DNA of 51,564 nt from Staphylococcus simulans (GCF_002902285.1 NZ_PPRU01000055.1:1-51564), one strand, 5' to 3'. Positions 32,085-41,398 are shown, counted from the stretch's first letter. Made by a program: numbers and translations. The notes: generated by a model not told the origin, from the sequence alone.

Positions 32085-33203
32085 TTAATTCATTAATTTG
32101 TTTAACTCCTCGTAGGATAAGTCATGAGATTGTGCAAGTCCTTCATTCGTCACATGACCTTTATAAATATTGACACCTGTCGCAAGTACAGGATTATCTT
32201 TAATCGCTTGTTCGATGCCTTTATTGCTGATTTCTTGTAAGTATTCGATATTGCCTAAAGCAAGTGCCATAGTAGAAGTACGTGGTACAGCACCGGGTTG
32301 GTTTGGTACTGCGTAGAAGACAACACCGTCTTCAACATAAACTGGATTGTCAATCGTAGTTGGACGGATACCTTCAACTGTACCGCCTTGGTCAATCGCA
32401 ATATCTACAACGACTGAACCTTCTTTCATAGATTGAATCATGTCACGTGTAACGAGTTTTGGTGGTTTAGAACCGGGGATAAGAATTGTTGAAATAAAGA
32501 CATCCGCTGTCTTAATTTCTTTTGCGAGGTTTTCTTCATTAGATTTAATAACTGTAACGTCTTGACCTTTGAAGTGATCTTTAAGCCATGAGATACGGTC
32601 ATCATTTAATTCGATAATTGAAACTGATGCTTGTAAGCCTAGGCCAATTGTAGCCGCATTGACCGCAGCTGATCCGCCGCCGAAGATAACGACTTTACCA
32701 GAAGGAATACCGTCAATCGCATCAATACCTGAAATCAATATACCTTCACCTTGATGTTGCTTTTCTAAATAATATGCGCCCATCAACATAGAACGTCGTC
32801 CAGCAATGGCACTCATCGGCGCAAGTAAAGGTGCTTGTCCATCTTTCACAATCGTTTCGCCGCCGATTGCGGTAACACCCGCTTCTTGCATTGCCTCTAC
32901 GGTTTCTTTAGATGATGCTAAATGTTGGAAGCCCCAAATGACTTGTCCTGGTTTGAAAAAATGGAATTCTTTCGCATCCGGTTCTTTTACTTTGACAATC
33001 AAATTCGCTTGCCATGCTTCTTCATGATTCACAATAAAGCCGCCTGCTTTCTCATATTGTGCGTCATCAAATCCAGAGCCTGCACCTGCATTATGTTCAA
33101 CAAGGACACGGTGTCCATCTAATACAAGTTTCTTCACATTTTCTGGGGTGCAAGCCACACGTCCTTCACCTGGTTTAAGTTCTTTAATGATACCGATTTC
33201 CAT
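32085..33203 (-). CDS. ald: Alanine dehydrogenase
   Basis: 372 residues, the normal family size. It catalyses L-alanine + NAD to pyruvate, ammonia and NADH in the cytosol. Visible residues: Lys73 in VKVKEP and His94 in WGFQHLA (catalytic), and the Rossmann motif VVIFGGGSAAVNAA near 165-180. The ATG at 33203 was chosen over one 6 nt upstream because AGGAG lies 8 nt from it but only 2 nt from the earlier one. It is the first gene of ald-tdcB-permease. Upstream lie a Rex/ArcR-like palindrome overlapping the ribosome binding site and a cre-like site, suggesting redox and carbon control. Confidence 0.94.
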   Translation of the reverse strand: MEIGIIKELKPGEGRVACTPENVKKLVLDGHRVLVEHNAGAGSGFDDAQYEKAGGFIVNHEEAWQANLIVKVKEPDAKEFHFFKPGQVIWGFQHLASSKETVEAMQEAGVTAIGGETIVKDGQAPLLAPMSAIAGRRSMLMGAYYLEKQHQGEGILISGIDAIDGIPSGKVVIFGGGSAAVNAATIGLGLQASVSIIELNDDRISWLKDHFKGQDVTVIKSNEENLAKEIKTADVFISTILIPGSKPPKLVTRDMIQSMKEGSVVVDIAIDQGGTVEGIRPTTIDNPVYVEDGVVFYAVPNQPGAVPRTSTMALALGNIEYLQEISNKGIEQAIKDNPVLATGVNIYKGHVTNEGLAQSHDLSYEELNKLMN

Positions 33204-33215
33204 GTTCATCTCTCC

Positions 33216-33233
33216 TTGTGAATATTTTCACAT
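33216..33233. promoter_or_regulatory. Rex- or ArcR-like operator in front of ald
   Basis: TTGTGAATATTTTCACAT fits the Rex consensus TTGTGAAW4TTCACAA with one mismatch, and also holds a perfect TGTGA-N6-TCACA as bound by Crp/Fnr-type ArcR. It touches the ald ribosome binding site, a position where binding would block transcription or elongation. The regulator is inferred, not seen. Confidence 0.55.
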
Positions 33234-33341
33234 TTAATTTAACACTTATATACAATAAAGGCAAACTAATTATTAGACGTTTTATAAATAATTCTATTTT
33301 TAAACATAATCAGAATATTTTAGTAATTTGTCATCCTTTTA

Positions 33342-33357
33342 TAGTAAACGCTTACAT
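33342..33357 (-). promoter_or_regulatory. cre-like site (CcpA) upstream of ald
   Basis: Minus strand TGTAAGCGTTTACT (33343-33356) matches the catabolite-responsive element pattern with a single deviation. It lies about 140 bp from the ald start. Confidence 0.5.
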
Positions 33358-33493
33358 ATCATTTGTGACAAACATAATCTATAATGTTAAACCTAAAATG
33401 TCACAATTTGTATAATCACTTTTATATCGTAAAATAATTCTATTATTTTAAAATTTACTATGAGGGAAGCATGAAGTGAGTGTTAATGGAGGC

Positions 33494-33522
33494 ATAAAAA
33501 AACCCTGGCTTTCGCCAAGGTA
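33494..33522 (-). terminator. Terminator of the Xre-PIN pair
   Basis: Minus strand: ACCTTGGC, loop GAAA, GCCAGGGT, then a run of seven T. It lies 3 bp from the PIN gene stop. Confidence 0.9.
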
Positions 33523-33524
33523 AT

Positions 33525-34034
33525 TTATATACTCAAACTAATTTCTTTAAAACATTGATTCATATCGATACATTCAATATTCAAGTCATCACATATATCT
33601 GGAATTTTTGATGCTTTACTAGGTTGAGAAGTGGATAAGTTAACACTTCTATTTTCGTTAGTCACTATAGTATAGCCTTCTCTTTTAGCGATTGCGATTA
33701 ACCAAGGGTCGGCAATACTTACATCTCCCCATCCTTTTCCCATTCCAGAAATTGCATCATTTTTATAAAAGTCACTCTCTTGTATATGCGTTAAAATGAA
33801 TTGCCACTCGTCAAAGTAATCACTATGATTTAAAGTTTCACAACTATAATTGTTAGTTAGCCACTTTTTAAACCAAGGATCTTGATAGTTTTCTTTTAAA
33901 ACAATATTAGGAATAATCACTTGTTTATTTAGGATTGAAGGTAAATTTTTCCAAAAGCTTGGAAAATAATCATACTTATAATAGCGGTCATAAAAGTTAA
34001 TATAAATATTGGAGTCAAGAATATATTTTTTCAT
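33525..34034 (-). CDS. PIN-domain protein (DUF4411), putative toxin
   Basis: 169 residues. PIN-fold acidic residues are visible: Asp7 in YILDSN, Glu48 in VLKEN, Asp109 in SIADPW, and the TNENRS turn near 125-130. The family (DUF4411) usually sits beside an Xre-type DNA-binding protein and is thought to be a ribonuclease toxin. Here its ATG overlaps the stop of the upstream gene by ATGA, so translation is coupled. The upstream partner seems frameshifted, which raises the question whether this protein is active or expressed. Confidence 0.8.
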   Translation of the reverse strand: MKKYILDSNIYINFYDRYYKYDYFPSFWKNLPSILNKQVIIPNIVLKENYQDPWFKKWLTNNYSCETLNHSDYFDEWQFILTHIQESDFYKNDAISGMGKGWGDVSIADPWLIAIAKREGYTIVTNENRSVNLSTSQPSKASKIPDICDDLNIECIDMNQCFKEISLSI

Positions 34035-34331
34035 TTTATCTCTTGAATGGTTGCTTTAAGTTCTTCACTTTTAGCCCCTATATCATTAGAGCTGATTACC
34101 CGAAATTCTAACTTCTCTTTTGGAAAGTTTATTTTTTCATTTAGCACTAATAAACCTGCTGGAACGTGAATTGTTTTTGCAATTGTAACGAGTTGGTTAA
34201 AAGTTGGTTGTACCTCTCCGCGCATGATGTTTTCTATCTTTTCAACTTTCTTTTGAATTGCAGAGAGGGACGCTAGATTCATTGATATAGGCGTTCAAAA
34301 CTTTTGTATTTATTGAAACACGTTTAACCAT
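34031..34331 (-). pseudogene. Xre-family antitoxin-like gene, apparently frameshifted
   Basis: The natural start is ATG at 34329-34331 with GGAGG 8 nt upstream. It encodes MVKRVSINTKVLNAYINES, the usual beginning of PIN-linked Xre proteins. That frame soon stops, while the rest of the domain (LSAIQKKVEKIENIMRGE, QPTFNQLVTIAKTIHVPAG) continues in another frame. Skipping one C in the GTCCCTC tract (34267-34269) joins both parts into one protein of about 100 residues. An intact 83-residue frame from an internal ATG (34282) has no good ribosome binding site and lacks the first helices. This could be a true pseudogene, programmed slippage or a sequencing error. Confidence 0.7.
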
Positions 34332-34416
34332 CAGCGTTGCCTCCTCTATTAGATTTAATTATTTATATCACGTCTTTTTTAAATGAAGTTAACGTTTAGT
34401 GTGCAAAAATCACACC

Positions 34417-35205
34417 TCAATCACTTAGTTCACTATCCTTAACATCTGTAATAAACATATGTCCAGGCGCATGTGTGATGATCAATTCAGGCTTAGCGTC
34501 TAAAGCTACAGATTGCGGTGTCACACCACATCCCCAAAAGACCGGGACTTCATTTTCTTTTATGTGTACCGGCTCCCCAAAGTCTGTTTGATTTAAATCT
34601 TTGATACCGATCGCTGAAGGATCTCCGATATGGATAGGCGTGCCGTGAACATTTTTAAAGTGTGTCGTAATCTCAGTCGCACGAATCGCATCTTTCATAG
34701 TCATCGGACGCATACTTACAGTAATATTTCCGTCAAAACGACCAGCAGGTTCAGCAGGTATATTTGTAATATACATCGGTACGTTATGTCCTTCTTCTAG
34801 ATGACGTAATGGAATACCCGCTTCTAACAACGCATGTTCAAACGTAAAACTACATCCAATTAAAAAGCTGACCATATCGTCATTAAATCGATGCTTGATA
34901 TCAGACGGTGTCTCTATTAATTCACCATTTTCATATACACGATAAGCCCCTACTTCTGTCGTAATATCCGCATTTTTACCATACTTTGAAAAGTTAACTT
35001 CCCCTACTTCAGATACATCTAATAGCGGACACGTTTTTGGATTTTTAAAACAGAATTTCAAGAAATCATAAGCATATTTTGAAGGTAGAATAACCACATT
35101 CGCTTGAATGTACCCCTTAGCCATTCCACTTGTATGTCCCGTTACTTCTTTATTACGTATCATTTGTCTTAATGCTTCTGGTTCCACATTTTGTAAATTT
35201 GCCAT
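34417..35205 (-). CDS. DUF1445 (YcsI-like) putative hydro-lyase
   Basis: 262 residues. It matches the DUF1445/YcsI family annotated as putative hydro-lyase; some relatives are linked to D-glutamate cyclase or oxoproline metabolism. Conserved stretches include EVTGHTSGMAKGYIQANVVILP, VSFLIGCSFTFEHALLEAGIPLRH, RFDGNITVSMRPM and VPVFWGCGVTPQSVA near the C-terminus, where two Gly and a Cys stand in a likely active-site loop. Cytosolic. The ATG has AAAGGGG upstream. No oxoprolinase or lactam-utilisation genes are adjacent, so the substrate stays open. Confidence 0.8.
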   Translation of the reverse strand: MANLQNVEPEALRQMIRNKEVTGHTSGMAKGYIQANVVILPSKYAYDFLKFCFKNPKTCPLLDVSEVGEVNFSKYGKNADITTEVGAYRVYENGELIETPSDIKHRFNDDMVSFLIGCSFTFEHALLEAGIPLRHLEEGHNVPMYITNIPAEPAGRFDGNITVSMRPMTMKDAIRATEITTHFKNVHGTPIHIGDPSAIGIKDLNQTDFGEPVHIKENEVPVFWGCGVTPQSVALDAKPELIITHAPGHMFITDVKDSELSD

Positions 35206-35353
35206 GTATAAACATCCCCTTTGTTTAAAAAATGGTATTTCTACTAGTTTATCAAAAATACGTAATCATGTGTTAAAGAACATTCAATTGTACACCTGTT
35301 ACCCACACTATCATGACCATGTTTTTCAGCTGCTTTAAAAGAATTTTAGAACA

Positions 35354-35393
35354 GAAAAAATCAGCACTTCCATAGCGGAGATGCTGATTTTTA
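35354..35393. terminator. Terminator after the MFS exporter gene
   Basis: A stem of AAAAATCAGCA against TGCTGATTTTT with A and T runs on both sides. It serves the minus-strand exporter gene ending at 35409. Confidence 0.8.
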
Positions 35394-35408
35394 TTTAGTG
35401 ACTTCGTA

Positions 35409-36869
35409 TTATGCAGTTGTATTTTGTTCTTGAGTGTTAGGATGTTTCACTTTCTTTTGGCTTTTTAATAAGAACACACTTAAGAATGCGATAACCGCAA
35501 TGATTACTGTGAACCAGAATGCTGCGTGATATCCGTTCAACATCGCATCTTGTGCAATTTGCGCTTGCATCACTTCTGGTTTAAGTCCTTGATAATCTGC
35601 CATATCTGGTTTAAAGATTTTCGCGAAGTGACTCATAATTGTAAAGAGGATTGCTGTACCGATAGAAGCTGAAATTTGTTGCATAGTGTTCGTCATAGAA
35701 GAACCATGCGCATTCATTTTCTGCGGTAATTCGTTCATCGTATGTGTCATTAATGGCATTAAACCTAACGCAATACCGATCATACGAATCGCATACACTG
35801 TTGTTAACATTACTAACGATGTTTTAGCGTCCATAAAGACGAAATAAGTTGTCGTCACAACCACGATACCCATACCGATAAAGGCTAAAATTTTAGCGCC
35901 GAATTTCTCATAAAGGATACCTGATACTACAGACATAATCCCCATCACAATCGCACCTGGTAATAACGCTAAGCCAGATTCTAAAGCAGGTTTGCCCATA
36001 ATATTTTGAATAAAGATCGGTAATACCGTTTCAGAACCAATCATCGCAATCATTGTAAAGGCCATAATAACAATGCCGACCGCAAATTGACCTTGTTTAA
36101 ACACTCTGAAATCCAGCAATGGTGTCTCTAAACGTAATTGTCTGATGATAAAGAGTACCACTAACACAATGCCGCCAATAATCGTTGTTAGAACAACCGG
36201 GTCATCCCAACCGTCACGTGCGATAGAACTTGTACCATATAATAATCCGCCAAACCCTACAACAGATAAGGCAATAGATAAAATATCAATTGGTACTTTA
36301 CTTGTCGTACCTACGTTCTTAATAAGTTTAAAACTCATTAGGAATGTGATTGCCGCAATCGGTGTTACTACGTGGAATAATGAACGCCAGTGTGAATACT
36401 CAACTATATATCCTGATAACGTTGGACCAATGGCCGGTGCTAAGCCAATCACTAAACCGAAAATCCCCATATATTTACCACGTTCTTGAGGTTCAAAGAC
36501 ATCTAAAATCGTTGTCATCATTAACGGCATCATAATACCTGAACCTAGTGCTTGTATAATACGCGCAATTAATAATACAGTGAAGTTCGGACTAAAGCCC
36601 GCAACCAGTGTACCTGCTAAAAAGATTAAAATGGATGTCAGGAACACTTGTCGTGTACTAAAGCGCTGAATTACCATCGCTGACAATGGAATCACAATAC
36701 CGTTTGTCAGTAAGAATCCTGTTGTCAGCCACTGAACTTGTGTATATTCAATATTAAAATCTTTCATAATACTTGGTAACGCTGTCGCAAGTAAGGTTTC
36801 ATTCAAAATTCCAAAGAACCCGCCAAGCAGCATCGTAAAAATCATCCATAATTTGGTTTTGAGTGTCAT
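35409..36869 (-). CDS. MFS multidrug exporter, DHA2 (EmrB/LmrB-like)
   Basis: 486 residues with about 14 hydrophobic segments, the layout of proton-driven DHA2 exporters. LNETLLATALPSIMKDF in TM1 is the family motif D-like start. RFSTRQVF is the motif A loop, and GLAPAIGPTLSG the antiporter motif C. HWRSLFHVVTPIA follows. It probably exports lipophilic compounds or antibiotics; the substrate is not predictable. The gene is monocistronic, with no regulator gene next to it. In S. aureus an MFS gene (norB) lies near the ald operon, but this sequence is not NorB-like in its N-terminus. Confidence 0.87.
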   Translation of the reverse strand: MTLKTKLWMIFTMLLGGFFGILNETLLATALPSIMKDFNIEYTQVQWLTTGFLLTNGIVIPLSAMVIQRFSTRQVFLTSILIFLAGTLVAGFSPNFTVLLIARIIQALGSGIMMPLMMTTILDVFEPQERGKYMGIFGLVIGLAPAIGPTLSGYIVEYSHWRSLFHVVTPIAAITFLMSFKLIKNVGTTSKVPIDILSIALSVVGFGGLLYGTSSIARDGWDDPVVLTTIIGGIVLVVLFIIRQLRLETPLLDFRVFKQGQFAVGIVIMAFTMIAMIGSETVLPIFIQNIMGKPALESGLALLPGAIVMGIMSVVSGILYEKFGAKILAFIGMGIVVVTTTYFVFMDAKTSLVMLTTVYAIRMIGIALGLMPLMTHTMNELPQKMNAHGSSMTNTMQQISASIGTAILFTIMSHFAKIFKPDMADYQGLKPEVMQAQIAQDAMLNGYHAAFWFTVIIAVIAFLSVFLLKSQKKVKHPNTQEQNTTA

Positions 36870-37122
36870 ACTTCATCTCCTCTTCCTTTTCTTCCTCTAT
36901 TTTCTCAACCTATGTTTATAACGCACTAAATCATACCACACTAAAGTTGAATTACATTTAATTGTTGTTTAAATGTGCGTAAAAACACAGCGCTTAAATG
37001 AACTGTTTACTTATACTTGATGAATGTCGCATTGAAAATTATCCCACACCAAAACCAGCTATTCTATCTACATCATGGGTGTTTTGTAGCTTAACTCGAC
37101 ATCAACAACTAATTATAGACAT
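36870..37122. other. AT-rich intergenic region
   Basis: I see no gene, clear promoter or repeat here apart from the downstream terminator at 37123-37157. The MFS promoter must lie in it, but no convincing -35/-10 pair stands out. Confidence 0.5.
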
Positions 37123-37157
37123 TAAAAAAAGCTCTCACGCATCAAAGTGAGAGCTTG
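37123..37157 (-). terminator. Terminator of the glutamate-synthase-domain gene
   Basis: Minus strand: AAGCTCTCAC, loop TTTGATGC, GTGAGAGCTT, then TTTTT. It lies 9 bp past the stop. Confidence 0.92.
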
Positions 37158-37165
37158 AATAACAT

Positions 37166-38764
37166 TTATACAGATACTTTTTGATTTGTATCGACTAATT
37201 TTAATTTATAATCATAAATCGACTGTAAGTTGCCGTTCGGATTTTTAAGGATTAAATGATCTTGTGTAATTTCTGTCGGACTTTCGACACCGACAGCCGC
37301 TGCTAAGTTGAATAATCCTTCATGTAAACTTGTGATGTAGTTTGTGACACGATAGTTCTTTTCGTTCACAAACAAACCACGTTCTAATTTAGGGTTTGTC
37401 GTCGCCACACCGACTGGACATGTGTTTAAGTGGCATTGTTGACTCATAATACAGCCGACACTGATCATCATACCGCGTGCGACATTGACTAAGTCTGCAC
37501 CGAGACCGAGCGCAATCGCAATTTTATCAGGAGTCACCAATTTACCTGATGCGAAGATTTTCATTTTATCGCGAATACCATATTTCTCTAACATGCCTGT
37601 CACAATCGGTAAGGCTGTGAATAATGGTAAGCCGACGCTATCTTGTAATTCTTGATACGTCGCACCTGTACCCCCTTCACCACCATCAATTGTGATGAAG
37701 CTTGGATATTGTTGACGTTGTTTCATCGTTCTGACTAAGGCTTCAATTTCGTCGACATGACTCACCACAATCTTGAAGCCTACTGGTTTTTGTGCCGCTT
37801 CTTTCAAATCCATAATCCAATCTAATAAATCATCGTAATTATGAATGAATTCAAAGCGATTCGGTGAATTAATCGTTTTACCAGGTTCAACACTTCTGAT
37901 TTTCGCAATTTCTTCTGTTACCTTCGCACCTTCCATATGACCACCACGTGTTTTAGCCCCTTGTGCTAACTTCACTTCAAAGGCTTTCACTTGGTCGATA
38001 GCTGCCTTTTGTTTAAACTTCTCTAAGTCAAACTCACCATTAGCTTTACGTACACCGAATAAACCGGGTCCGATTTGGAAGATAATATCGCCGCCGCCTT
38101 TACGATGGTGGTCAGATAAGCCGCCTTCACCGGTATTCATCCATGTACCTGCACGTCCTAATCCCATAGATAATGCGGTAATCGCATTTTTACCTAGTGC
38201 ACCGTAACTCATACCAGATTGTCCGACTAAACGTTTCACTTTATATGGATATTTTAAATCTTCTCCTAAAACAATCGCATCCTCATCTGACAGATAATAA
38301 GGGTCAACCTTTTCAGGGTCTCGATGTTCTTCTCGATCAAATAAGCGTTCGTTATCAACCTTATAGACAAACGTTGAAATTAAAGTCGATTGATCAATAC
38401 GCATTTCCGTTGCTTGTTTTGGAAACATCGTGTTTTGAATAAAGAAGCCTGTTTCATAATCTGTCTGCGTTCCGAAGCTCGTCATGCGTGATTTGTATTT
38501 ACCAGCTTTCACGATGTCTGTATATTGACTACGTGAAAATGGTTTCCCTTTCGTGTCCTCTGAGAATAAATATTGACGCAACTCTGGTCCGATCTTTTCG
38601 AAGAAATAACGTACACGTGCCAACACAGGATAGTTACGCAACACACTGTGTTGTTGTTGCCGTTTATCTCTAAATAACAATACTAATCCAGTCACCAACA
38701 GTCCTATTACGACAAGCGCAATTAAGATGTTGATAATGAATTGAAGAATCGTAAGCAATAACAT
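37166..38764 (-). CDS. Membrane-anchored FMN-binding glutamate-synthase-domain protein
   Basis: 532 residues. An N-terminal TM helix (about 3-30) precedes the GltS central/FMN domain known from the GltB large subunit. SFITIDGGEGGTGATYQ is the phosphate/FMN loop, and CIMSQQCHLNTCPVG provides three Cys for a 3Fe-4S cluster. The glutaminase and GXGXG domains of true GltB are absent, so it is not a complete glutamate synthase; some relatives act on other substrates. I chose the ATG at 38764 because GAGGGG stands 7 nt before it; an upstream in-frame extension has no ribosome binding site. No gltD is adjacent. Confidence 0.85.
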   Translation of the reverse strand: MLLLTILQFIINILIALVVIGLLVTGLVLLFRDKRQQQHSVLRNYPVLARVRYFFEKIGPELRQYLFSEDTKGKPFSRSQYTDIVKAGKYKSRMTSFGTQTDYETGFFIQNTMFPKQATEMRIDQSTLISTFVYKVDNERLFDREEHRDPEKVDPYYLSDEDAIVLGEDLKYPYKVKRLVGQSGMSYGALGKNAITALSMGLGRAGTWMNTGEGGLSDHHRKGGGDIIFQIGPGLFGVRKANGEFDLEKFKQKAAIDQVKAFEVKLAQGAKTRGGHMEGAKVTEEIAKIRSVEPGKTINSPNRFEFIHNYDDLLDWIMDLKEAAQKPVGFKIVVSHVDEIEALVRTMKQRQQYPSFITIDGGEGGTGATYQELQDSVGLPLFTALPIVTGMLEKYGIRDKMKIFASGKLVTPDKIAIALGLGADLVNVARGMMISVGCIMSQQCHLNTCPVGVATTNPKLERGLFVNEKNYRVTNYITSLHEGLFNLAAAVGVESPTEITQDHLILKNPNGNLQSIYDYKLKLVDTNQKVSV

Positions 38765-38899
38765 TATAGTTCCCCTCTCTCTATTTCTCTGCTTATCATG
38801 TATTACTTCAATTCCCAGCAGCCCACTCTGCTGAAATTGCACTAAATTTTAAATGTAATCCCATTGTATACCAAATTCCGTCGTGTTTCATCAGTCATT

Positions 38900-38915
38900 T
38901 AGAAAACGTTTACAT
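38900..38915. promoter_or_regulatory. cre-like site between divergent genes
   Basis: TAGAAAACGTTTACAT differs from the cre consensus WTGNNARCGNWWWCAW at one position. It lies in the 334-bp divergent region 38765-39098 upstream of both the glutamate-synthase-domain gene and the SDR gene. Confidence 0.4.
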
Positions 38916-38998
38916 TTTTGATGCAATATTGCTGAAAGGATGAGAAAAGCCGTTAATATTCTATCATTTTGCTTCAATTTTCGCATTCATAAGTCGCC

Positions 38999-39027
38999 TT
39001 GTATATACTGAAGATGTCGGCTATTAT
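38999..39027 (+). promoter_or_regulatory. Probable SigA promoter of the SDR gene
   Basis: TTGTAT (38999-39004), a 17-bp spacer and TATTAT (39022-39027), about 70 bp before the start codon. Confidence 0.5.
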
Positions 39028-39098
39028 CTTTACCTTAAGTAGAAAAAGGGAATAAAACAATATAAGTGTAAATAAGAGAGAGAAAGGCGGATTTACTT

Positions 39099-39803
39099 AT
39101 GACAGAATTGAATAAGAAAGTGGCAGTCATTACAGGCGCAAGCAGCGGTATCGGGAAAGGCATTGCCTTAAAGCTTTCAAATGAAGGTGCAACTGTAGTG
39201 CTTGTTGCTCGTGATGAAAAGAAACTAGACCAAGTTTCAACTGAATTGCGTAAAGCAGGCGCAAAAAACTATGAAATTATCAGCGCTGATGTCACAAACC
39301 GTGAAGATATTGATCGTGCAGTACAACAAGCTGTAGAAGAATTCGGGAAAGTCGATATTTTAGTCAACAGCGCAGGTCAAATGAAATCGTCTGCGATTAC
39401 AGAAGGTGAAGTACAAGCTTGGGACGATATGATTGATGTAAACCTTAAAGGTACATTATACGCAATCAATGCGGTCATGCCGCACTTCCAACAACAGCAA
39501 AGCGGTCATATCGTTAACATCGCTTCAATTTCGGGCTTTGAAGTGACAAAATCAAGCGCGTTATACAGCGCCACAAAAGCAGCTGTCCATGCGATTACAC
39601 AAGGTTTAGAAAAAGAACTCGCAAAAACAGGCATTCGTTCTACCAGCATTTCACCAGGTATGGTCGACACAGCTATGACTAGTGATACAGATTGGGGTTC
39701 ACGTAAAATGTTAGAACCTAAAGATATCGCAAATGCGGTAGTCTATGCGTTAACACAACCTAGTCATGTTAATGTGAATGAAATTACAGTACGCCCTGTT
39801 TAA
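39099..39803 (+). CDS. Short-chain dehydrogenase/reductase
   Basis: 234 residues, classical SDR. The NAD(P) motif is TGASSGIG (12-19), followed by the structural NSAG (90-93) and the catalytic Ser in NIASISG with Tyr156 and Lys160 (YSATK). An Arg-containing VARDEKK after strand 2 favours NADP. It is a cytosolic oxidoreductase acting on an unknown alcohol or carbonyl substrate. The ribosome binding site is AAAGGCGG. The gene is monocistronic, with a strong terminator 28 bp downstream. Confidence 0.88.
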   Translation: MTELNKKVAVITGASSGIGKGIALKLSNEGATVVLVARDEKKLDQVSTELRKAGAKNYEIISADVTNREDIDRAVQQAVEEFGKVDILVNSAGQMKSSAITEGEVQAWDDMIDVNLKGTLYAINAVMPHFQQQQSGHIVNIASISGFEVTKSSALYSATKAAVHAITQGLEKELAKTGIRSTSISPGMVDTAMTSDTDWGSRKMLEPKDIANAVVYALTQPSHVNVNEITVRPV

Positions 39804-39830
39804 TATACAACTAAACAGCTTTAAACAATG

Positions 39831-39858
39831 AAAGTCAGGCAACACGCCTGACTTTTTA
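39831..39858 (+). terminator. Terminator of the SDR gene
   Basis: AAAGTCAGGC, loop AACAC, GCCTGACTTTTT. Confidence 0.92.
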
Positions 39859-39906
39859 CATATATAAACATATAAGTTGGATCTGTATTCAACGCATACC
39901 TTTACT

Positions 39907-40098
39907 TTAAATTTCCGGTTTGAACAAGATAAAATAAATACTAAATAAGACCAGATATACACCCATGAAAATACCGACACGTTTTAACAAGTATAAACCT
40001 GTATTAGAACGGTTTTTAATGAAGCGATTCGAAATCATGTTTGTGACGATAAAGCTGATAAAAATAATAATGACATAAATCAAAGCTGTCGTATCCAT
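39907..40098 (-). CDS. Small two-TM membrane protein, unknown
   Basis: 63 residues. Two hydrophobic helices (about 6-22 and 43-59) are separated by a basic loop (NRFIKNRSN...LLKR), which by the positive-inside rule should be cytoplasmic. The start ATG has AAGGAG 7 nt upstream, supporting real translation. I do not recognise the family. It is convergent with the SDR gene. Confidence 0.65.
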   Translation of the reverse strand: MDTTALIYVIIIFISFIVTNMISNRFIKNRSNTGLYLLKRVGIFMGVYLVLFSIYFILFKPEI

Positions 40099-40273
40099 TG
40101 CGGTACTCCTTCACATTGTTATTTAGTTTAATGTATCACAACTTGGTGTTGAATCCTATGTAGAATTTCTATAATTAAAGATCAATCCATTTAATCTTTA
40201 AAATATTCGTTTTAAGGGAAACATTGGTATAGAATAGATATAATACAATCTTACAATGCACGGGGTGACGCAC

Positions 40274-41398
40274 ATGAATTACTTGGAAGAACAAAAACAT
40301 AAATATATCGAATTAGCCGAAGCCATCGAATTCCATAATGCTGATTATAAAATAGATGATGCAGAGAAAATGTCTGTTCAAGAAATCTGTACGGATTATG
40401 GAAAGTATACGACGTTAAAAGAAAGACAAGTCTTAGAATCTATCTTGAAGTATCATCCTGAAGTCACAATCATTTCAGAAGACAAAGCCGATGAATTAAA
40501 AATATTAAGAAGAACAGATTTCGTTTATGAAATTGAGAAAAACTCTTATTTTGTAGAAACTGAGTTTTTAAACAACTTCAATAGCCACGTACTCAACCAT
40601 AAATATGACTCTATTCCACCATTAGATGACGATGAAGAAGAAGCCATTCATGAAATGCGTGAAATAACACAAGCACGTAGAGATTATGAAGATTTCCAAC
40701 TTGCTGACTTACTAGAGAGATACAATACTGAAGAATTAAAACAAATCTGTCGTGAATTTAAAATTACCGGCTTTTCTAAAGGAAGCAAAAGTGACATCGT
40801 TGATTTAATTCAAGATAAATTTACAAACAAAACTTCATTAATGTTCAAACGTCTCACGCAAAAAGAATTGAGTTTAATTGCTTACTTTATCGCTGAAGAA
40901 AGCAACGTTATTCCTTACACGCATCTTGATGCCTTAAGTGTGAAAACTTTCTTCATTCAAGTGCAAGATGACTATGAAATACTTTATATGCCGATGGATA
41001 TCTTTGAAGATTTAGAGGACTACTTCGAAGAGAATGATTTGAATCCATTAGACTTCCTTGATGAAGCAGATCGTGAGTTATTAGAAGAAATTGAAAAATA
41101 TCAAAAATTGAATAGCCTGCCGATTAATGAAGATGAAGATATCGATACTGCGATTTCTGCGTTTGTGGAAGCGGGCAAAGATGAAGACATGCGTGAAATG
41201 TTTAAAGAAATGTTCGACTTAAACCAAGATAGTGACGATGCGAAAGTTATGAATGCGATTATAGATGGTAAAGTCACATCTCAAGAAGAGTTAGATCAGT
41301 TCTTAGAAGAACTGCACAGTAAACCTCAAACAAAAACACAAGAACAAAATCATAAATCTTCTGGTAATGTCATTGATTTCAATCAATACCGAAGATAA
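40274..41398 (+). CDS. Acidic hypothetical protein with a SAP/Rho-N-like motif
   Basis: 374 residues, strongly acidic, with no signal or membrane segment. A SAP/Rho-N-like helix-extended-helix segment is seen near 145-185 (LLERYNTEELKQICREFKI, then KGSKSDIVDLIQDKF), a motif that in other proteins binds nucleic acid. The second half is rich in Glu/Asp helices. I chose the ATG at 40274 with GGGGTG upstream; the in-frame ATG 18 nt earlier has no ribosome binding site. Function unknown, cytosolic. Confidence 0.75.
   Translation: MNYLEEQKHKYIELAEAIEFHNADYKIDDAEKMSVQEICTDYGKYTTLKERQVLESILKYHPEVTIISEDKADELKILRRTDFVYEIEKNSYFVETEFLNNFNSHVLNHKYDSIPPLDDDEEEAIHEMREITQARRDYEDFQLADLLERYNTEELKQICREFKITGFSKGSKSDIVDLIQDKFTNKTSLMFKRLTQKELSLIAYFIAEESNVIPYTHLDALSVKTFFIQVQDDYEILYMPMDIFEDLEDYFEENDLNPLDFLDEADRELLEEIEKYQKLNSLPINEDEDIDTAISAFVEAGKDEDMREMFKEMFDLNQDSDDAKVMNAIIDGKVTSQEELDQFLEELHSKPQTKTQEQNHKSSGNVIDFNQYRR

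Noticed and set aside
38816..38833. CAGCAG-CCCACT-CTGCTG hairpin upstream of the glutamate-synthase-domain gene
   Set aside because: No T run follows on either strand and no gene ends there; it is probably just a local inverted repeat.
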